A DNA stretch of 64,000 nt from Rheinheimera riviphila (GCF_004005945.1 NZ_SACS01000006.1:1-64000), one strand, 5' to 3'. Positions 1 through 10,118 are shown, counted from the stretch's first letter. The notes: generated from the letters alone by a model not told the origin. Program-made: numbers and translations.

Positions 1-125
1 GACATGCTCAGTATTACTGACTAAATATTTTACTATCTGGTCACTCATACTCAGTTAATTCGTTTTGCGAATCTTCTTTCACGAGTGCCCACACAGATGA
101 TTGATTGCTAATTGTTAAAGAGCGT
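1..125 (-). promoter_or_regulatory. 16S rRNA leader with boxA antitermination site
   Basis: Read on the minus strand, positions 124-112 spell CGCTCTTTAACAA, the boxA antitermination element of rrn leaders, followed by a stretch like TCTGTGTGGGCACTCG typical of gammaproteobacterial 16S leaders. Three promoters lie upstream and yrdA diverges on the other side. The mature 16S gene itself is not in the window and should begin just left of position 1. BoxA binds NusB/S10 to prevent premature termination of rRNA transcription. A 16S-23S spacer boxA is less likely because no 16S 3' end or tRNA lies upstream. Confidence 0.85.
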
Positions 126-150
126 GCCTCGACTACGAAGCGGGAGGCGT

Positions 151-178
151 ATGTTACACTTCCCAGAATTTAAGTCAA
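151..178 (-). promoter_or_regulatory. rrn promoter, proximal (third)
   Basis: On the minus strand -35 TTGACT (178-173), 16-bp spacer and -10 TAACAT (156-151), followed by the GC-rich discriminator ACGCCTCCCG. Such a discriminator is characteristic of stringently controlled stable-RNA promoters. It is the weakest of three tandem promoters by consensus match. Confidence 0.6.
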
Positions 179-214
179 GCAGCAGAATTCACTATTTGAA
201 TGAGCTCTGCTGCT
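178..214. repeat. Inverted repeat between rrn promoters
   Basis: AGCAGCAGA (178-186) and TCTGCTGCT (206-214) are perfect 9-bp arms; the inner ATTCA/TGAAT pair (187-191/197-201) extends the stem with a small asymmetry. It abuts the -35 of the proximal rrn promoter. Role unknown: a leader-RNA hairpin in transcripts from the upstream promoters, or a protein site. Confidence 0.55.
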
Positions 215-302
215 CAACCTGACTTACCTTGAAAACCCCGAAGGCTTTTCTGCCTCACTTCGACTTTCGGGCTTCTCAACCCCTCGTCGCTGCGAGGCGG
301 CC

Positions 303-330
303 ATTTTAGTCAGTTTTCAGTTCGTGTCAA
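303..330 (-). promoter_or_regulatory. rrn promoter, middle
   Basis: Minus strand -35 TTGACA (330-325, perfect), 16-bp spacer, -10 TAAAAT (308-303), then the GC-rich discriminator GGCCGCCTCGC. The sequence 281-298 just downstream can form a CCTCG/CGAGG hairpin in the transcript. Confidence 0.8.
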
Positions 331-411
331 GCGTCTTTTTATCGACTATTTTCACTTTCTTCAAACTCACTCAGTTCGCTGCTTTCGCACCACCCCGTTG
401 GCATGAGGCGC

Positions 412-439
412 ATTATAGAGACTTTAAGCGCCCTGACAA
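412..439 (-). promoter_or_regulatory. rrn promoter P1 (distal)
   Basis: Minus strand -35 TTGTCA (439-434), 16-bp spacer, -10 TATAAT (417-412, perfect), then GCGCCTC. It lies 109 bp upstream of the middle promoter, similar to the P1-P2 spacing of enterobacterial rrn operons. The 110 bp further upstream are the place to expect UP-element and Fis sites; no clear Fis consensus was identified. Confidence 0.8.
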
Positions 440-550
440 GCGTAAATTTGAGAAAACTTGTGTTTTTGAGTGCGACAGCTTCTTTTTCGTGCGAACAGTG
501 CTTTTTGCCAACAATTGCCGCATACTTTCCGCACAACAAAGGAGTTCAGC

Positions 551-1084
551 ATGACAATTCGTTCTTATAAAGGTGTAAAGCCGGTCCTTGGGCAAGGGGT
601 TTATATTGATGAAAGCGCAGTTTTGGTCGGCGACATTGAATTAGCAGCCCATGTCAGTATCTGGCCGTTGGTCGCCGCGCGTGGTGATGTGAACATTATC
701 CGCATTGGTGCCAGAACTAATATTCAGGATGGCACCGTATTACACGTATCGCGCCCCAGCGAAAAGAATGCCGCGGGTTCGCCACTGATGATTGGTGAGG
801 ATGTCACTGTAGGCCATAAGTGTATGTTGCACGGGTGTACGCTTGGCAATCGTATTCTGGTTGGCATGGGTGCCATCGTGATGGACGATGCCATAGTTGA
901 AGATGATGTGATGATTGGCGCCGGTAGTCTGGTACCACCGGGCAAGACTTTAGCCTCCGGCTATTTATATGTAGGCAGTCCGGTAAAACAGGCCCGCCCG
1001 CTCAATGACAGTGAAAAGGCTTTTCTTGCTGTGTCGGCGCAAAACTATGTGGTACTCAAAGATGAGTATCTGGCAGAAATCTGA
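551..1084 (+). CDS. yrdA: Gamma-carbonic-anhydrase family protein YrdA
   Basis: A 177-residue hexapeptide-repeat protein. The repeated VxIG/ILVGMGAIV/VMIGAGSLV pattern across residues 35-150 predicts a left-handed beta helix that trimerises. His residues in VGHKCMLHGC fit the zinc-ligand arrangement of gamma-class carbonic anhydrases; many YrdA homologues show no measured anhydrase activity, so the reaction is uncertain. ATG at 551 is chosen because AAAGGAG lies at 538-544 and the N-terminus MTIRSYKG matches the family; an in-frame upstream ATG at 470 would add an implausible extension. It diverges from the rrn operon, and the yrdA-DUF1488-aroE neighbourhood is conserved in gammaproteobacteria. 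Confidence 0.9.
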   Translation: MTIRSYKGVKPVLGQGVYIDESAVLVGDIELAAHVSIWPLVAARGDVNIIRIGARTNIQDGTVLHVSRPSEKNAAGSPLMIGEDVTVGHKCMLHGCTLGNRILVGMGAIVMDDAIVEDDVMIGAGSLVPPGKTLASGYLYVGSPVKQARPLNDSEKAFLAVSAQNYVVLKDEYLAEI

Positions 1085-1117
1085 TCCCCATCCGTTGCCT
1101 AAGCCACCTACGTCGAA

Positions 1118-1366
1118 TTAAGCAGCCCCATCCAGATAGAGAACGCCATCGCTATTGAGTTGATCTGCAGCTAAAGCGTCCTCTATTTGTTCTTCCCAGA
1201 AAAAAGCGTCTTCTTTTATCTGAGCTAACCAAATATGTGGCTCCCAGCCTTCGGGCATATGGATGACTACAGCGATCCGCAGGCCGGCCTGTAATACGCT
1301 ACAGCACACAGCGTCTTGATTATCGGTAAGTCGGAAGTCATTGTTGAAAATCAGTTGCTGGTTCAT
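1118..1366 (-). CDS. DUF1488 family protein
   Basis: An 82-residue acidic protein (MNQQLIFNN...) with the family's features: an N-terminal beta hairpin, a central GLRIAVVIHMPEGW strand region and an acidic WEEQIEDAL helix. No function is known for the family. Its ATG overlaps the aroE stop by 4 bp (ATGA), so it is translationally coupled as the last gene of the leftward aroE unit. It converges on yrdA, 33 bp away. Confidence 0.8.
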   Translation of the reverse strand: MNQQLIFNNDFRLTDNQDAVCCSVLQAGLRIAVVIHMPEGWEPHIWLAQIKEDAFFWEEQIEDALAADQLNSDGVLYLDGAA

Positions 1367-2190
1367 CTACGCACCAATGTCGTCATTTTTTCGAGTACAG
1401 GTGTTATATCTGGTGTTACCCCACGCCAGATCGCGAAACTTGCCGCTGCCTGCGCCACCAACATGCCGATCCCGTCGGCACACAGCGGCACCTGATGTTG
1501 CCGACACCACAGGATAAAGGCTGTTGGCTCTTTGCCATACATCATGTCATAAGCCAGCTGACAAGATTGCAGATGCTCAGGACTGAAATCCGGGCGTTGC
1601 TGACTGAGGCCGGACGAAGTTGCGTTAATCACCAGCTGCCAGTGATCAGTTGGAATATCGCCATAACCTGAAGCTGTCACCTGACTGTTGAACAGCTTCG
1701 CCACTGTCATCGCTTTATCTGCCGTGCGATTAGCTATATGCACAGAGGCAACACCAGCAGCCAATAAAGGACCGACCACGCCACGGCTGGCACCACCTGC
1801 GCCAAGCAGCAGAACTTTAGCGCCATCAAGCTTTGCACCCAGTCGCTGCAAATCAGCCACTAAACCAAGACCATCGGTGTTATCACCACAAAGTTGCCCA
1901 CTACTATCTATATAGAGTGTATTCACCGCGCCTGCCTGCTGCGCCCGCTCGCTGACGATCTGCGCCAGCGCAAAAGCCACTTCTTTAAGGGGCACTGTGA
2001 CATTTGCACCTTTACCACCCGCAGCGACAAAATCCCGCCAACTGTCGGCAAAGCCATCGGCCGGTGCTAGAATGGCCTCATACTGCAGGTCCTGACCGGT
2101 TTGTTCGGCAAACCAACGATGGATCAAGGGCGATTTTGAATGCCCGATTGGATTTCCAAATACAGCGTAACGGTCCACACCAACCACCAT
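1363..2190 (-). CDS. aroE: Shikimate dehydrogenase
   Basis: NADP-dependent reduction of 3-dehydroshikimate to shikimate in aromatic amino acid biosynthesis. Visible motifs: shikimate-binding GHSKSPLIH near the N-terminus, NVTVPLKE with the catalytic Lys, the nucleotide-binding GAGGASRG and the DMMYGKEPTAF segment. With the ATG at 2190 the protein has 275 residues, against 272 in E. coli. A GTG at 2178 (VDRYAVFGNP) would align exactly with the usual METYAVFGNP start and is a good alternative; the ORF stays open to 2256 but that extension lacks family similarity. The 2190 ATG overlaps the start codon of the divergent globin gene, leaving no promoter space between them. Confidence 0.93.
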   Translation of the reverse strand: MVVGVDRYAVFGNPIGHSKSPLIHRWFAEQTGQDLQYEAILAPADGFADSWRDFVAAGGKGANVTVPLKEVAFALAQIVSERAQQAGAVNTLYIDSSGQLCGDNTDGLGLVADLQRLGAKLDGAKVLLLGAGGASRGVVGPLLAAGVASVHIANRTADKAMTVAKLFNSQVTASGYGDIPTDHWQLVINATSSGLSQQRPDFSPEHLQSCQLAYDMMYGKEPTAFILWCRQHQVPLCADGIGMLVAQAAASFAIWRGVTPDITPVLEKMTTLVRR

Positions 2191-2629
2191 GATAAAGTTG
2201 CTGAAAAAGATGTTTAACACCGACGATAGCAAGCGCCATCCGACACCACAAGTCACGCCTTATGAATTGATTGGCGGTGAAGCCGCGACCAAACGTCTCG
2301 CCAACCGTTTTTACGACATAATGGAAACTGCGCCGGAAGCCGCTGAGCTTTATGCCATTCACCCGCTGCCGCTGGACCTGATCCGGCAAAAGTTCTTTGA
2401 GTTTTTGTCCGGCTGGTTGGGTGGCCCTGGTTTGTTTGAAGAAAAATACGGTCATCCACGGCTACGCGCTCGTCATATGCCTTTTACGGTGAGCCCAAAA
2501 TTACGCGAGCAATGGATGTTTTGTATGAACAAGGCACTGGCCGAAGTCGTTACAGATAAAATGCTGCGCGAGGGTTTAAGTGAGGCTTTAGGACAACTGG
2601 CCAGCCATATGATCAATCGCAGCGACTAA
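2189..2629 (+). CDS. Group II truncated haemoglobin
   Basis: A 146-residue 2-on-2 globin. The segment GHPRLRARHMPF carries the proximal His in the RHxPF context, and REQWMFCM carries the Trp typical of group II (trHbO-like) proteins. These bind haem and O2, NO or peroxide, with proposed roles in oxygen or nitrosative chemistry. The ATG at 2189 shares CATG with the divergent aroE start; the in-frame ATG at 2210 (MFNTDDSK) would free 20 bp and may be the true start. Neither has a good Shine-Dalgarno. It lies antisense between hemF and aroE, genes usually co-directional neighbours, suggesting a later insertion. Confidence 0.88.
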   Translation: MIKLLKKMFNTDDSKRHPTPQVTPYELIGGEAATKRLANRFYDIMETAPEAAELYAIHPLPLDLIRQKFFEFLSGWLGGPGLFEEKYGHPRLRARHMPFTVSPKLREQWMFCMNKALAEVVTDKMLREGLSEALGQLASHMINRSD

Positions 2630-2658
2630 ACCGCGATGCTCCAATATTCAACTCACCA

Positions 2659-3588
<930 letters not shown>

Positions 3589-3646
3589 TTACTCCTGTCT
3601 CGGAATTCACTCATCTGCGATGAACAGCCAGTGAAATAACCCAGCT

Positions 3647-4210
3647 TCAACCGGCCCGAAAAATATGTCCGGTATTGATATCCCGAATTTCTGATGGATT
3701 GAGCCGGCCGCCGGTTGGTGCGTCCAGGATCACCGCAAGCTGCTCACCTAGCTGCGCTGCGACATCGGCGGCGTTACGGCAAGCGGGTTGGCCGGTCAAA
3801 TTCGCGCTGGTTGAGGTGACAGGTTTGCCATAAACCCGGCATAACTGCTGCACCAACGGGTGGTCACTAACCCGCACCGCAATAGTACTAAACTGGCCGG
3901 TCAGCCAATCGGTTAAGCCCGGCCGTGCCGGCACCACCCAGGTCACCGGGCCCGGCCAGCTATCCAGCATGCGTTGCTGTTGTGCTGCAGTGATGGCATC
4001 CACATCGATATAAGGCGCCAGTTGCGCAAAATCAGCGGCGATTAAAATCAAGCCTTTGCTTTTTTCGCGCTGCTTCATCTGCAGCAATAACGCGATTGCT
4101 GCCAAATTATCTGGATCACAGCCGACGCCGTACACAGCTTCCGTTGGATAGGCAATTACCTGCCCTGCAGTTAATGCATTGATTGCTTTAACTAATTCAG
4201 TCTGACTCAT
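3647..4210 (-). CDS. tsaC: L-threonylcarbamoyladenylate synthase
   Basis: YrdC-type enzyme that makes threonylcarbamoyl-AMP from Thr, bicarbonate and ATP, the first step of t6A37 tRNA modification. 187 residues from the ATG at 4210 (MSQTELVKAIN), close to E. coli TsaC (190). AYPTEAVYGVGCDP and the KQREKSKGLILI loop, which carries the Lys/Arg substrate-binding residues, are typical. The reading frame is open to 4390, but that would overlap purE and has no family similarity. It diverges from purE. Confidence 0.93.
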   Translation of the reverse strand: MSQTELVKAINALTAGQVIAYPTEAVYGVGCDPDNLAAIALLLQMKQREKSKGLILIAADFAQLAPYIDVDAITAAQQQRMLDSWPGPVTWVVPARPGLTDWLTGQFSTIAVRVSDHPLVQQLCRVYGKPVTSTSANLTGQPACRNAADVAAQLGEQLAVILDAPTGGRLNPSEIRDINTGHIFRAG

Positions 4211-4252
4211 CATTAAACCATACTCATCAAAAATGCCGAACTGCACAAATAT

Positions 4253-4281
4253 TTTCCTGGCCACGGCCAGATGGCTATAAT
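4253..4281 (+). promoter_or_regulatory. Candidate purE promoter
   Basis: A perfect -10 TATAAT at 4276-4281 within a short dyad (GGCTATAATAGCC), with a weak -35 (TTTCCT, 4253-4258) at 17 bp. No clear PurR operator like that of enterobacteria was seen. It lies in the 115-bp gap between tsaC and purE. Confidence 0.5.
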
Positions 4282-4325
4282 AGCCGCCTATTATGCCAGT
4301 AGCTGGCCGTTTTGAGGAAACAGCA

Positions 4326-4817
4326 ATGAAAGTCGGTATCATTATGGGTTCAAAATCTGATTGGCCCACCATGAAAAATGCAGCAGACATGTTAGATAAG
4401 TTTGGTATCGCTTATGAAACGACTGTTGTTTCTGCTCACAGAACGCCACAGTTATTGGCTGAATATGCCACAAATGCGGCCAGTCGCGGCCTAAAAGTGA
4501 TTATCGCCGGTGCCGGTGGTGCAGCACATTTACCCGGCATGGCCGCAGCATTCACCAGCTTGCCGGTGCTCGGTGTACCGGTACAATCCAAAGCCTTAAA
4601 AGGGCTGGATTCGTTGTTATCGATTGTACAGATGCCTAAAGGTGTCGCTGTTGGCACTTTGGCCATTGGTGACGCTGGTGCCGCCAATGCCGGTTTATTA
4701 GCCGCACAAATTCTGGCAACTTCCGATGCCGCTTTAATGACCAAGATTGATCAGTTCCGCCAAGAACAAACCGACTCTGTGTTAAGCCAGCCTAATCCGG
4801 CTCTGGACGCATCATGA
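4326..4817 (+). CDS. purE: N5-carboxyaminoimidazole ribonucleotide mutase
   Basis: Class I PurE, converting N5-CAIR to CAIR in purine synthesis. 163 residues with the signature [19 protein letters not shown] (catalytic His) and [12 protein letters not shown]. The ATG at 4326 is preceded by GAGGAA at 4313-4318 and starts MKVGIIMG as expected; an in-frame ATG at 4293 lacks support. It overlaps purK by 4 bp (ATGA), giving a purEK operon. Confidence 0.96.
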   Translation: MKVGIIMGSKSDWPTMKNAADMLDKFGIAYETTVVSAHRTPQLLAEYATNAASRGLKVIIAGAGGAAHLPGMAAAFTSLPVLGVPVQSKALKGLDSLLSIVQMPKGVAVGTLAIGDAGAANAGLLAAQILATSDAALMTKIDQFRQEQTDSVLSQPNPALDAS

Positions 4818-5971
4818 AAAAAGTTCTGGTGATGGGTGCCGGTCAGCTGGCACGGATGATGGCCTTGGCTGGCGCACCACTGAATTTGCAAGTGCTGGCC
4901 TATGACGTCAATACCGATTCTGTGGTGCATCCGGTGACTCAGCAACAATTCCCTATGACGCTGACAGAAGCTGTTGCCGACGCCGATGTCGTCACCTCCG
5001 AATTTGAGCATATTCCCTACCCAGTGCAGCAGGTTTGCCAGGCTAGCGGTAAATTCTTCCCGAATAGTACGGCCATTAAAGCCGGTGGCGATCGCCGGCA
5101 GGAAAAGCAACTGCTTGATGCAGCAGGCGTTGCCAATGCTGGTTACCGGATTGTCAGCACTGAAGCAGAGTTTCAGTCGGCCATTGCAGCTTTGGGTTTA
5201 CCTTTGGTGCTGAAAAGTGCTTTGGCCGGTTACGATGGCAAAGGCCAGTGGCGGTTAAAACAAGCGGAAGATGCAGCAGCCATCTGGGCTGATATCAAAA
5301 GCTTTATGGCGGGCGCTGATCACGCTTTACCGCAAGCGATTGTCGCAGAACAGTTTATTCGCTTTGACCGTGAAGTGAGTTTAGTCGGCGCCCGCAATGC
5401 CAAAGGCGAGACTGTTGTCTATCCGCTGACAGAAAATCATCATGTGAACGGTGTATTGGCGGTGTCATTAGCATTGCCAGGACAACAACAACTGCAGCAA
5501 CAAGCGAAACAAATGTTTGATGCGATAGCCGCCAAACTGGATTATGTGGGTGTGCTGGCGCTGGAGTTTTTCCAGGTTGGCGATCAGTTACTAGTGAACG
5601 AGATCGCACCACGGGTGCATAACTCCGGTCACTGGACCCAACAAGGCGCGGACACTTGTCAGTTTGAAAATCATCTACGTGCGGTCTGTGGTTTGCCTTT
5701 GGGTAGCACTGCGTTAGTGCGGCCAACCGTGATGGTGAATATTCTGGGTGAAGACTTTGTCGACCCGGCAGTATTGGCGCTACCTTCTTGTCATCTGCAT
5801 TGGTATGGCAAAGGCAAAAGAGCGGGCCGCAAAATGGGTCATATCAATATCAGCGGTTCGACTGTCGCTGAACTTGCAGCGCGGTTTGTCGCGTTATGTC
5901 AGCATTTACCGGAACCAGGCTTTCCGGAAGTGGCTGAAGTTGCAGCAAAACTTGCGCGCAGTGCTAGTTAA
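4814..5971 (+). CDS. purK: N5-carboxyaminoimidazole ribonucleotide synthase
   Basis: ATP-grasp enzyme that carboxylates AIR to N5-CAIR using ATP and bicarbonate. 385 residues (E. coli 355). N-terminal nucleotide-binding GAGQLARMM, the SEFEHI segment, the glycine-rich ATP loop [12 protein letters not shown] and the metal-binding [14 protein letters not shown] are present in order. Translationally coupled to purE, whose unstable product it supplies. A strong terminator follows 17 bp after the stop. Confidence 0.96.
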   Translation: MKKVLVMGAGQLARMMALAGAPLNLQVLAYDVNTDSVVHPVTQQQFPMTLTEAVADADVVTSEFEHIPYPVQQVCQASGKFFPNSTAIKAGGDRRQEKQLLDAAGVANAGYRIVSTEAEFQSAIAALGLPLVLKSALAGYDGKGQWRLKQAEDAAAIWADIKSFMAGADHALPQAIVAEQFIRFDREVSLVGARNAKGETVVYPLTENHHVNGVLAVSLALPGQQQLQQQAKQMFDAIAAKLDYVGVLALEFFQVGDQLLVNEIAPRVHNSGHWTQQGADTCQFENHLRAVCGLPLGSTALVRPTVMVNILGEDFVDPAVLALPSCHLHWYGKGKRAGRKMGHINISGSTVAELAARFVALCQHLPEPGFPEVAEVAAKLARSAS

Positions 5972-5988
5972 CATCAAGCACGAATAAC

Positions 5989-6011
5989 AAAGGCCCGGTA
6001 AGGGCCTTTTT
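5989..6011 (+). terminator. purEK intrinsic terminator
   Basis: AAAGGCCC - GGTA - AGGGCCTTTTT-type stem-loop followed by a T run. The leading A run means it could also serve the convergent yrdD gene. Confidence 0.85.
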
Positions 6012-6033
6012 CGTTGAAGACGATCAACTTCAT

Positions 6034-6573
6034 TCATTCCGCCTGCGGCAGCTGACATTTTTTACTGGCGCAAATCAGCTTCACCCCTTGGGCTGACGGC
6101 TTCTCGGCCAGCAAACCAAAACCACAGTGCTGGCAACTGCCAGGCGTAGGTTTGAGGTTCAGCACAAAATCACAACCGGGGTACTGGTCGCAACCGTAAA
6201 AGGTCTTACCAAATTTACTGGTCCGCTCCAGCAACTTGCCTTTGTGACATAACGGGCAACTGACATCAGCCACTTCCGGCGCTTCTTCATGCACAATAAA
6301 ATGACAAGCCGGGAAATTGCTGCAACCGATAAACATGCCGTAACGGCCGTTTTTGACGGCCAGTGGTGAGTTGCAACTGGGGCATGGCGTGTCAGTAAGC
6401 AACTTCACCACGGTGCTGTCGTGTGGGTGTAAATTCTGAATATAGTGACAGTGTGGATAATGGCTGCAGCCCAAAAATGGCCCATGTTTACCCGACTTCA
6501 TTACCAGCTCGTGCTGACATAAAGGGCAGATTTGTTTGTGCTCGGGAATGGCAAATAATGGGGTTTCAGACAT
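6034..6573 (-). CDS. yrdD: Topoisomerase-type zinc-ribbon protein YrdD
   Basis: 179 residues made of four Cys4-type zinc ribbons like those at the C-terminus of DNA topoisomerase I: CPLC/CSHYPHC, CPSC/CSNFPAC, CPLC/CDQYPGC and CQHC/C-K-K-C. There is no catalytic topoisomerase domain. Probably a nucleic-acid-binding protein; the function in vivo is not known. It follows smg on the minus strand after 115 bp, matching the def-fmt/dprA-smg-yrdD neighbourhood of enterobacteria. Confidence 0.85.
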   Translation of the reverse strand: MSETPLFAIPEHKQICPLCQHELVMKSGKHGPFLGCSHYPHCHYIQNLHPHDSTVVKLLTDTPCPSCNSPLAVKNGRYGMFIGCSNFPACHFIVHEEAPEVADVSCPLCHKGKLLERTSKFGKTFYGCDQYPGCDFVLNLKPTPGSCQHCGFGLLAEKPSAQGVKLICASKKCQLPQAE

Positions 6574-6688
6574 AACGCTGCGTCAAAGTCAGGGATAGAC
6601 GGATTATCGCACACAAGCGCACTAAACGGCGCAGCAACTTATGACAACAGATGCTTAGCGCCGTCAGCATTTTTAGGAAAAAGGCTGC

Positions 6689-7162
6689 TTAATGCAGCGG
6701 CCCGGTCGGTTCTTCAAATATTAAATCTTCCATCTGGGCATAAGCGGTTTCATGACCCGGTGCATTAAATAACACCATCAACACCACCCATTTTAAGTCT
6801 TCCAGACACACTTCTTTACTGTCTAAATCCATCACCCGGTCTAACACCATTTCACGGGTTGGCAAATCCAACACGTTGATTTGTTCTAAAAACAGCAGGA
6901 AGCCGCGGCACTCCGCATCCAGCTTTTGTTGCTCATCCGCAGTATACACGCGCACTGCAGTTGAATTGGTTTTGGTAAGGTAAGGTTTAACATGACTTTC
7001 CTGCAGCTTGGACAGGTTCTCCAGCCAGCGCAGTGCTTTAAAAATATCATCATCGTGGAAACCGGCTTTGACCAGCTCGCGGGTCAAATCAGCCTGATTA
7101 ACATAGATTTCTGATTCGTTGTGAATATAGTTTTCGAACAGATAGACGAGGATATCAAACAT
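6689..7162 (-). CDS. smg: Smg family protein (DUF494)
   Basis: A 157-residue acidic protein beginning [13 protein letters not shown], diagnostic of the Smg/DUF494 family, with the conserved [13 protein letters not shown] segment. The function is unknown; the gene is constantly linked to dprA. Only 2 bp separate the dprA stop from its ATG, so the two are probably co-translated. Confidence 0.92.
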   Translation of the reverse strand: MFDILVYLFENYIHNESEIYVNQADLTRELVKAGFHDDDIFKALRWLENLSKLQESHVKPYLTKTNSTAVRVYTADEQQKLDAECRGFLLFLEQINVLDLPTREMVLDRVMDLDSKEVCLEDLKWVVLMVLFNAPGHETAYAQMEDLIFEEPTGPLH

Positions 7163-7164
7163 AA

Positions 7165-8256
7165 TCAGGCCCTCCTCACTCGAATGTAGCCACCAGGTAC
7201 TACTGCTACTTCACCGGAGAGTTCCAGTTGAAGTAGGGCAATGGTTACTTCAGCCACTGATAACTGCGCTCGCGCTGCGATCACGTCAATTGCAGTGGCC
7301 TCATCTCCTACGTTAGCCAACAAGCTGGGTTCGAACAAGTCTTGCTGACAATTATTTTTACGTTTCACGGGTTTATTCAGACCAGTCGCCGCACTAATTG
7401 GCAATTCTTCCATAATATCGGCACAGGAACGGGTTAACTTAGCGCCTTGCTGAATGAGTTGATGACAACCTGCCACCATCGGATTCAAAATCGAGCCCGG
7501 CACCGCAAACACCTCCCGGTTATATTCAGCAGCGTAATTGGCACTGATCAGCGAACCACTTTTTTCCGCTGCTTCTACCACTAAAGTGCCAAGACTAAGC
7601 CCGACCACAATGCGGTTACGCAGTGGAAAAAATAACGGTTTTGGCTCAATATCGGGCAAAAATTCAGACACTAAAGCGCCTTCGCCGGCAATTTGCGCCG
7701 TTAACGCCTGATGCTGTTTGGGATAGATATGCGACAGGCCATGGCCCAGAACTGCAATCGTTTTACCTTGCACTGACAGCGCGCCTTGATGCGCCGCCCC
7801 ATCAATACCACGTGCCAGACCACTGGTAATGGTTAAACCCTGACGGCACAAATCGGCAGCAAACTGAAAGGCAATTTGTTTGCCGGTCGCAGTGGGTTGT
7901 CGGCTGCCCACGATCGCCAATTGTGGTTGTAATAGCAGCTTTACATCACCTTCGACAAACAACGCCAGTGGCGGCTGTTTGATTTGACGTAACAACTCAG
8001 GATAAGCATCGTCGATGCAGCGGATAAAATGCCGGTTGGGTGCCTGTTGCAACCAGTGCATAGCAGAATCAACCAACCGATGATTGGGTGATACCAGCAA
8101 TTGGCTTTGATATTCGGTCAGACCAAGCTGTTGCAGCTCAGTGGCAGACAAAGAAAAGAATTGGTGGAGTGGCAGTGACTGGCAAATCCGTTGGTACCGG
8201 CGCAAATCCATCCCGGGTACCGAGGCAAGAGCCAGCCAGTCGCGGAGATCATCCAT
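7165..8256 (-). CDS. dprA: DNA-processing protein DprA
   Basis: Rossmann-fold protein that protects incoming single-stranded DNA and loads RecA during transformation. 363 residues: an N-terminal HhH-like region, the core [14 protein letters not shown]...[16 protein letters not shown], and [12 protein letters not shown], with a winged-helix C-terminus (residues about 300-363). The ATG at 8256 has AGGGG 8 bp upstream. It forms an operon with the upstream LysM gene and downstream smg and yrdD. Presence alone does not show competence, as the gene is nearly universal. Confidence 0.94.
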   Translation of the reverse strand: MDDLRDWLALASVPGMDLRRYQRICQSLPLHQFFSLSATELQQLGLTEYQSQLLVSPNHRLVDSAMHWLQQAPNRHFIRCIDDAYPELLRQIKQPPLALFVEGDVKLLLQPQLAIVGSRQPTATGKQIAFQFAADLCRQGLTITSGLARGIDGAAHQGALSVQGKTIAVLGHGLSHIYPKQHQALTAQIAGEGALVSEFLPDIEPKPLFFPLRNRIVVGLSLGTLVVEAAEKSGSLISANYAAEYNREVFAVPGSILNPMVAGCHQLIQQGAKLTRSCADIMEELPISAATGLNKPVKRKNNCQQDLFEPSLLANVGDEATAIDVIAARAQLSVAEVTIALLQLELSGEVAVVPGGYIRVRRA

Positions 8257-8291
8257 GATCGTCCCCTTATGGCTTCATTAATTAAAACGCC

Positions 8292-9470
8292 TTAAATTTC
8301 TCCGATCAAATCGCCAACCCGGATTGGTCTGCTGGTCGAAGTCACAATGGCAAAGCTTACCCGATCAGCGACTTTAAAGATCATCAACTGACCAATTTTT
8401 TCCCGTGGCATTTCCAACGCTTCACCTTCGATACCGCCGGTCAGTTTTTCATATTTGCTGGCGTCACTCATATAAACCGGTCCGCGTTTGGTATCGACCA
8501 CCGAAGGCGATTTGCGGTAAATCGACAACATATGACCGGCTTTCAGATCTTCAATCGAGCCTTTGTTCAATACCACGATGTCCCACTTTGAAAACTCACG
8601 TAAATCTGAGGTGGTATCGATGATCACACCATCAATCACTTTTTCTGGTTTGCTCATCACAAAAAATGCCGGCAATGATTGACCGTCTGATGCCGGAATT
8701 AAGCGATCGCCCTGCTTAATTTCTTGTTTTACATCAATCACTTGCACGGATGCTGGTGTTTTGTTTTCGATGCTGCCAGGGCGAAACACTTTGCCGGTCG
8801 CCACCAAAATGGTTTCATAGCCCAACAGCTCTTCAGTGACCGGGTCAATATAAGGTTTTCCTTTGCGGTAAATACCATAACTGGAACCAAGCTCCAACTC
8901 ACCTTTGACATATAAAATCTGTTCAACGATGGTATTTTTCCATTCTTCGTTGGCGCCAAGTACATAAGGGAGAGCGGCAATTTCGGCTTCAGTTAAAGCT
9001 TGTTCAAACGTCAGGAAAGGCCGAATCATTTTCAGCGGTAACGTCGTCACCGCCTTGGTTGATTTGATCGTTTTGCGAATTTTTGGCGTCAGCTTTTTGA
9101 TACCAGAAGGCCCGCTAATGGCAACAACTTCAGTCTCAGAAACTGCAGCTTCAGTGTCTGGTGATACGGTGATCACAGCATTTTCGTCGTTGATGGCCAA
9201 CACTGGGTTGCCATCCGCGTCATAGGTCAAACTTAAAACATCACCAGGAAAAATTAAATGTGGATTATCAACTTGTGGATTTAATTTCCAGAGTTGTGGC
9301 CACAACCAGGGTTGGGCTAAATACAATCCGGAAATATCCCATAAGGTGTCGCCTTCTTTTACGGTATAATTTTTCGGAGCGTCCGGTTTTAATGTTAATT
9401 CCTGCGCGGTTACAAAACCTGTATAACAAAGCAGCAGAGCGGCGATTGAAGTCGTTATTATTTTGAGCAT
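8292..9470 (-). CDS. LysM-domain envelope protein
   Basis: 392 residues with a signal peptide (MLKIITTSIAALLLCYTGFVTA), then a LysM module at about 33-85 (YTVKEGDTLWDISGLYL...LNPQVDNPHLIFPGDVLSL) that should bind peptidoglycan. The remaining 300 residues are beta-rich with no motif I recognise. The ATG at 9470 has AAGGA in place. LysM proteins beside dprA and divergent from def are typical of Alteromonadales and Vibrionales; function is not established. Confidence 0.88.
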   Translation of the reverse strand: MLKIITTSIAALLLCYTGFVTAQELTLKPDAPKNYTVKEGDTLWDISGLYLAQPWLWPQLWKLNPQVDNPHLIFPGDVLSLTYDADGNPVLAINDENAVITVSPDTEAAVSETEVVAISGPSGIKKLTPKIRKTIKSTKAVTTLPLKMIRPFLTFEQALTEAEIAALPYVLGANEEWKNTIVEQILYVKGELELGSSYGIYRKGKPYIDPVTEELLGYETILVATGKVFRPGSIENKTPASVQVIDVKQEIKQGDRLIPASDGQSLPAFFVMSKPEKVIDGVIIDTTSDLREFSKWDIVVLNKGSIEDLKAGHMLSIYRKSPSVVDTKRGPVYMSDASKYEKLTGGIEGEALEMPREKIGQLMIFKVADRVSFAIVTSTSRPIRVGDLIGEI

Positions 9471-9593
9471 GCCAGCTTCCTTGAGCCCGAACTTGTGGTA
9501 ATTAATGCAGACTAAGCTGTTAATACAGCTGATTAATGGCTAAAATTAGACCATATCATAGATAGTTAAACAACGCTTAATTTTGTAGGTCCC

Positions 9594-10100
9594 ATGACAG
9601 TCTTAACAGTATTACATTATCCCGATGAACGCCTTCGTACTACGGCCAAACCGGTCGCTGAAATTACCGCCCAAACCCGTCAACTGGTCGCTGACTTGCT
9701 CGACACCATGTATGATGAAAATGGTATAGGTCTGGCAGCGACACAAGTCAATGTTCATCAGCGTGTTGTGGTGATTGATGTGTCAGAAAGCCGTGATCAG
9801 CCGCAAGTTTTTATCAATCCTGAAATCATCAGTAAAAGTGGCGACACCACCTATGAAGAAGGTTGTTTGTCGGTCCCGCAAAGCTACGCCAATGTAGAAC
9901 GCGCCGCCGAAGTCACGGTAAAAGCGCAAAACACCGAAGGTGAATGGTTCGAACTCAAAGCCGACGGTTTGCTGGCTATTTGTTTGCAGCATGAACTAGA
10001 CCACCTGGTTGGCAAACTGTTTATCGATTATCTGTCACCGCTTAAACGTGATCGGATCAAAAAGAAATTAGAAAAAGAAGCCCGCAACGCGGCTCGTTAA
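9594..10100 (+). CDS. def: Peptide deformylase
   Basis: Fe(II) hydrolase removing the formyl group from nascent proteins. 168 residues with all three motifs: [16 protein letters not shown] (Cys metal ligand) and QHELDHLVG (HExxH). The ATG at 9594 follows TAGGT. First gene of the def-fmt-rsmB-trkA operon, 18 bp before fmt, and divergent from the LysM gene. Confidence 0.97.
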   Translation: MTVLTVLHYPDERLRTTAKPVAEITAQTRQLVADLLDTMYDENGIGLAATQVNVHQRVVVIDVSESRDQPQVFINPEIISKSGDTTYEEGCLSVPQSYANVERAAEVTVKAQNTEGEWFELKADGLLAICLQHELDHLVGKLFIDYLSPLKRDRIKKKLEKEARNAAR

Positions 10101-10118
10101 GCCACCACAGGATTTGAA

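Noticed and set aside
324-595. Several 60-76 codon frames between the rrn promoters and yrdA
   Set aside because: They overlap promoters and lack ribosome sites; the region is regulatory.
4214-4325. PurR operator before purE
   Set aside because: No sequence close to the enterobacterial PurR box was found.
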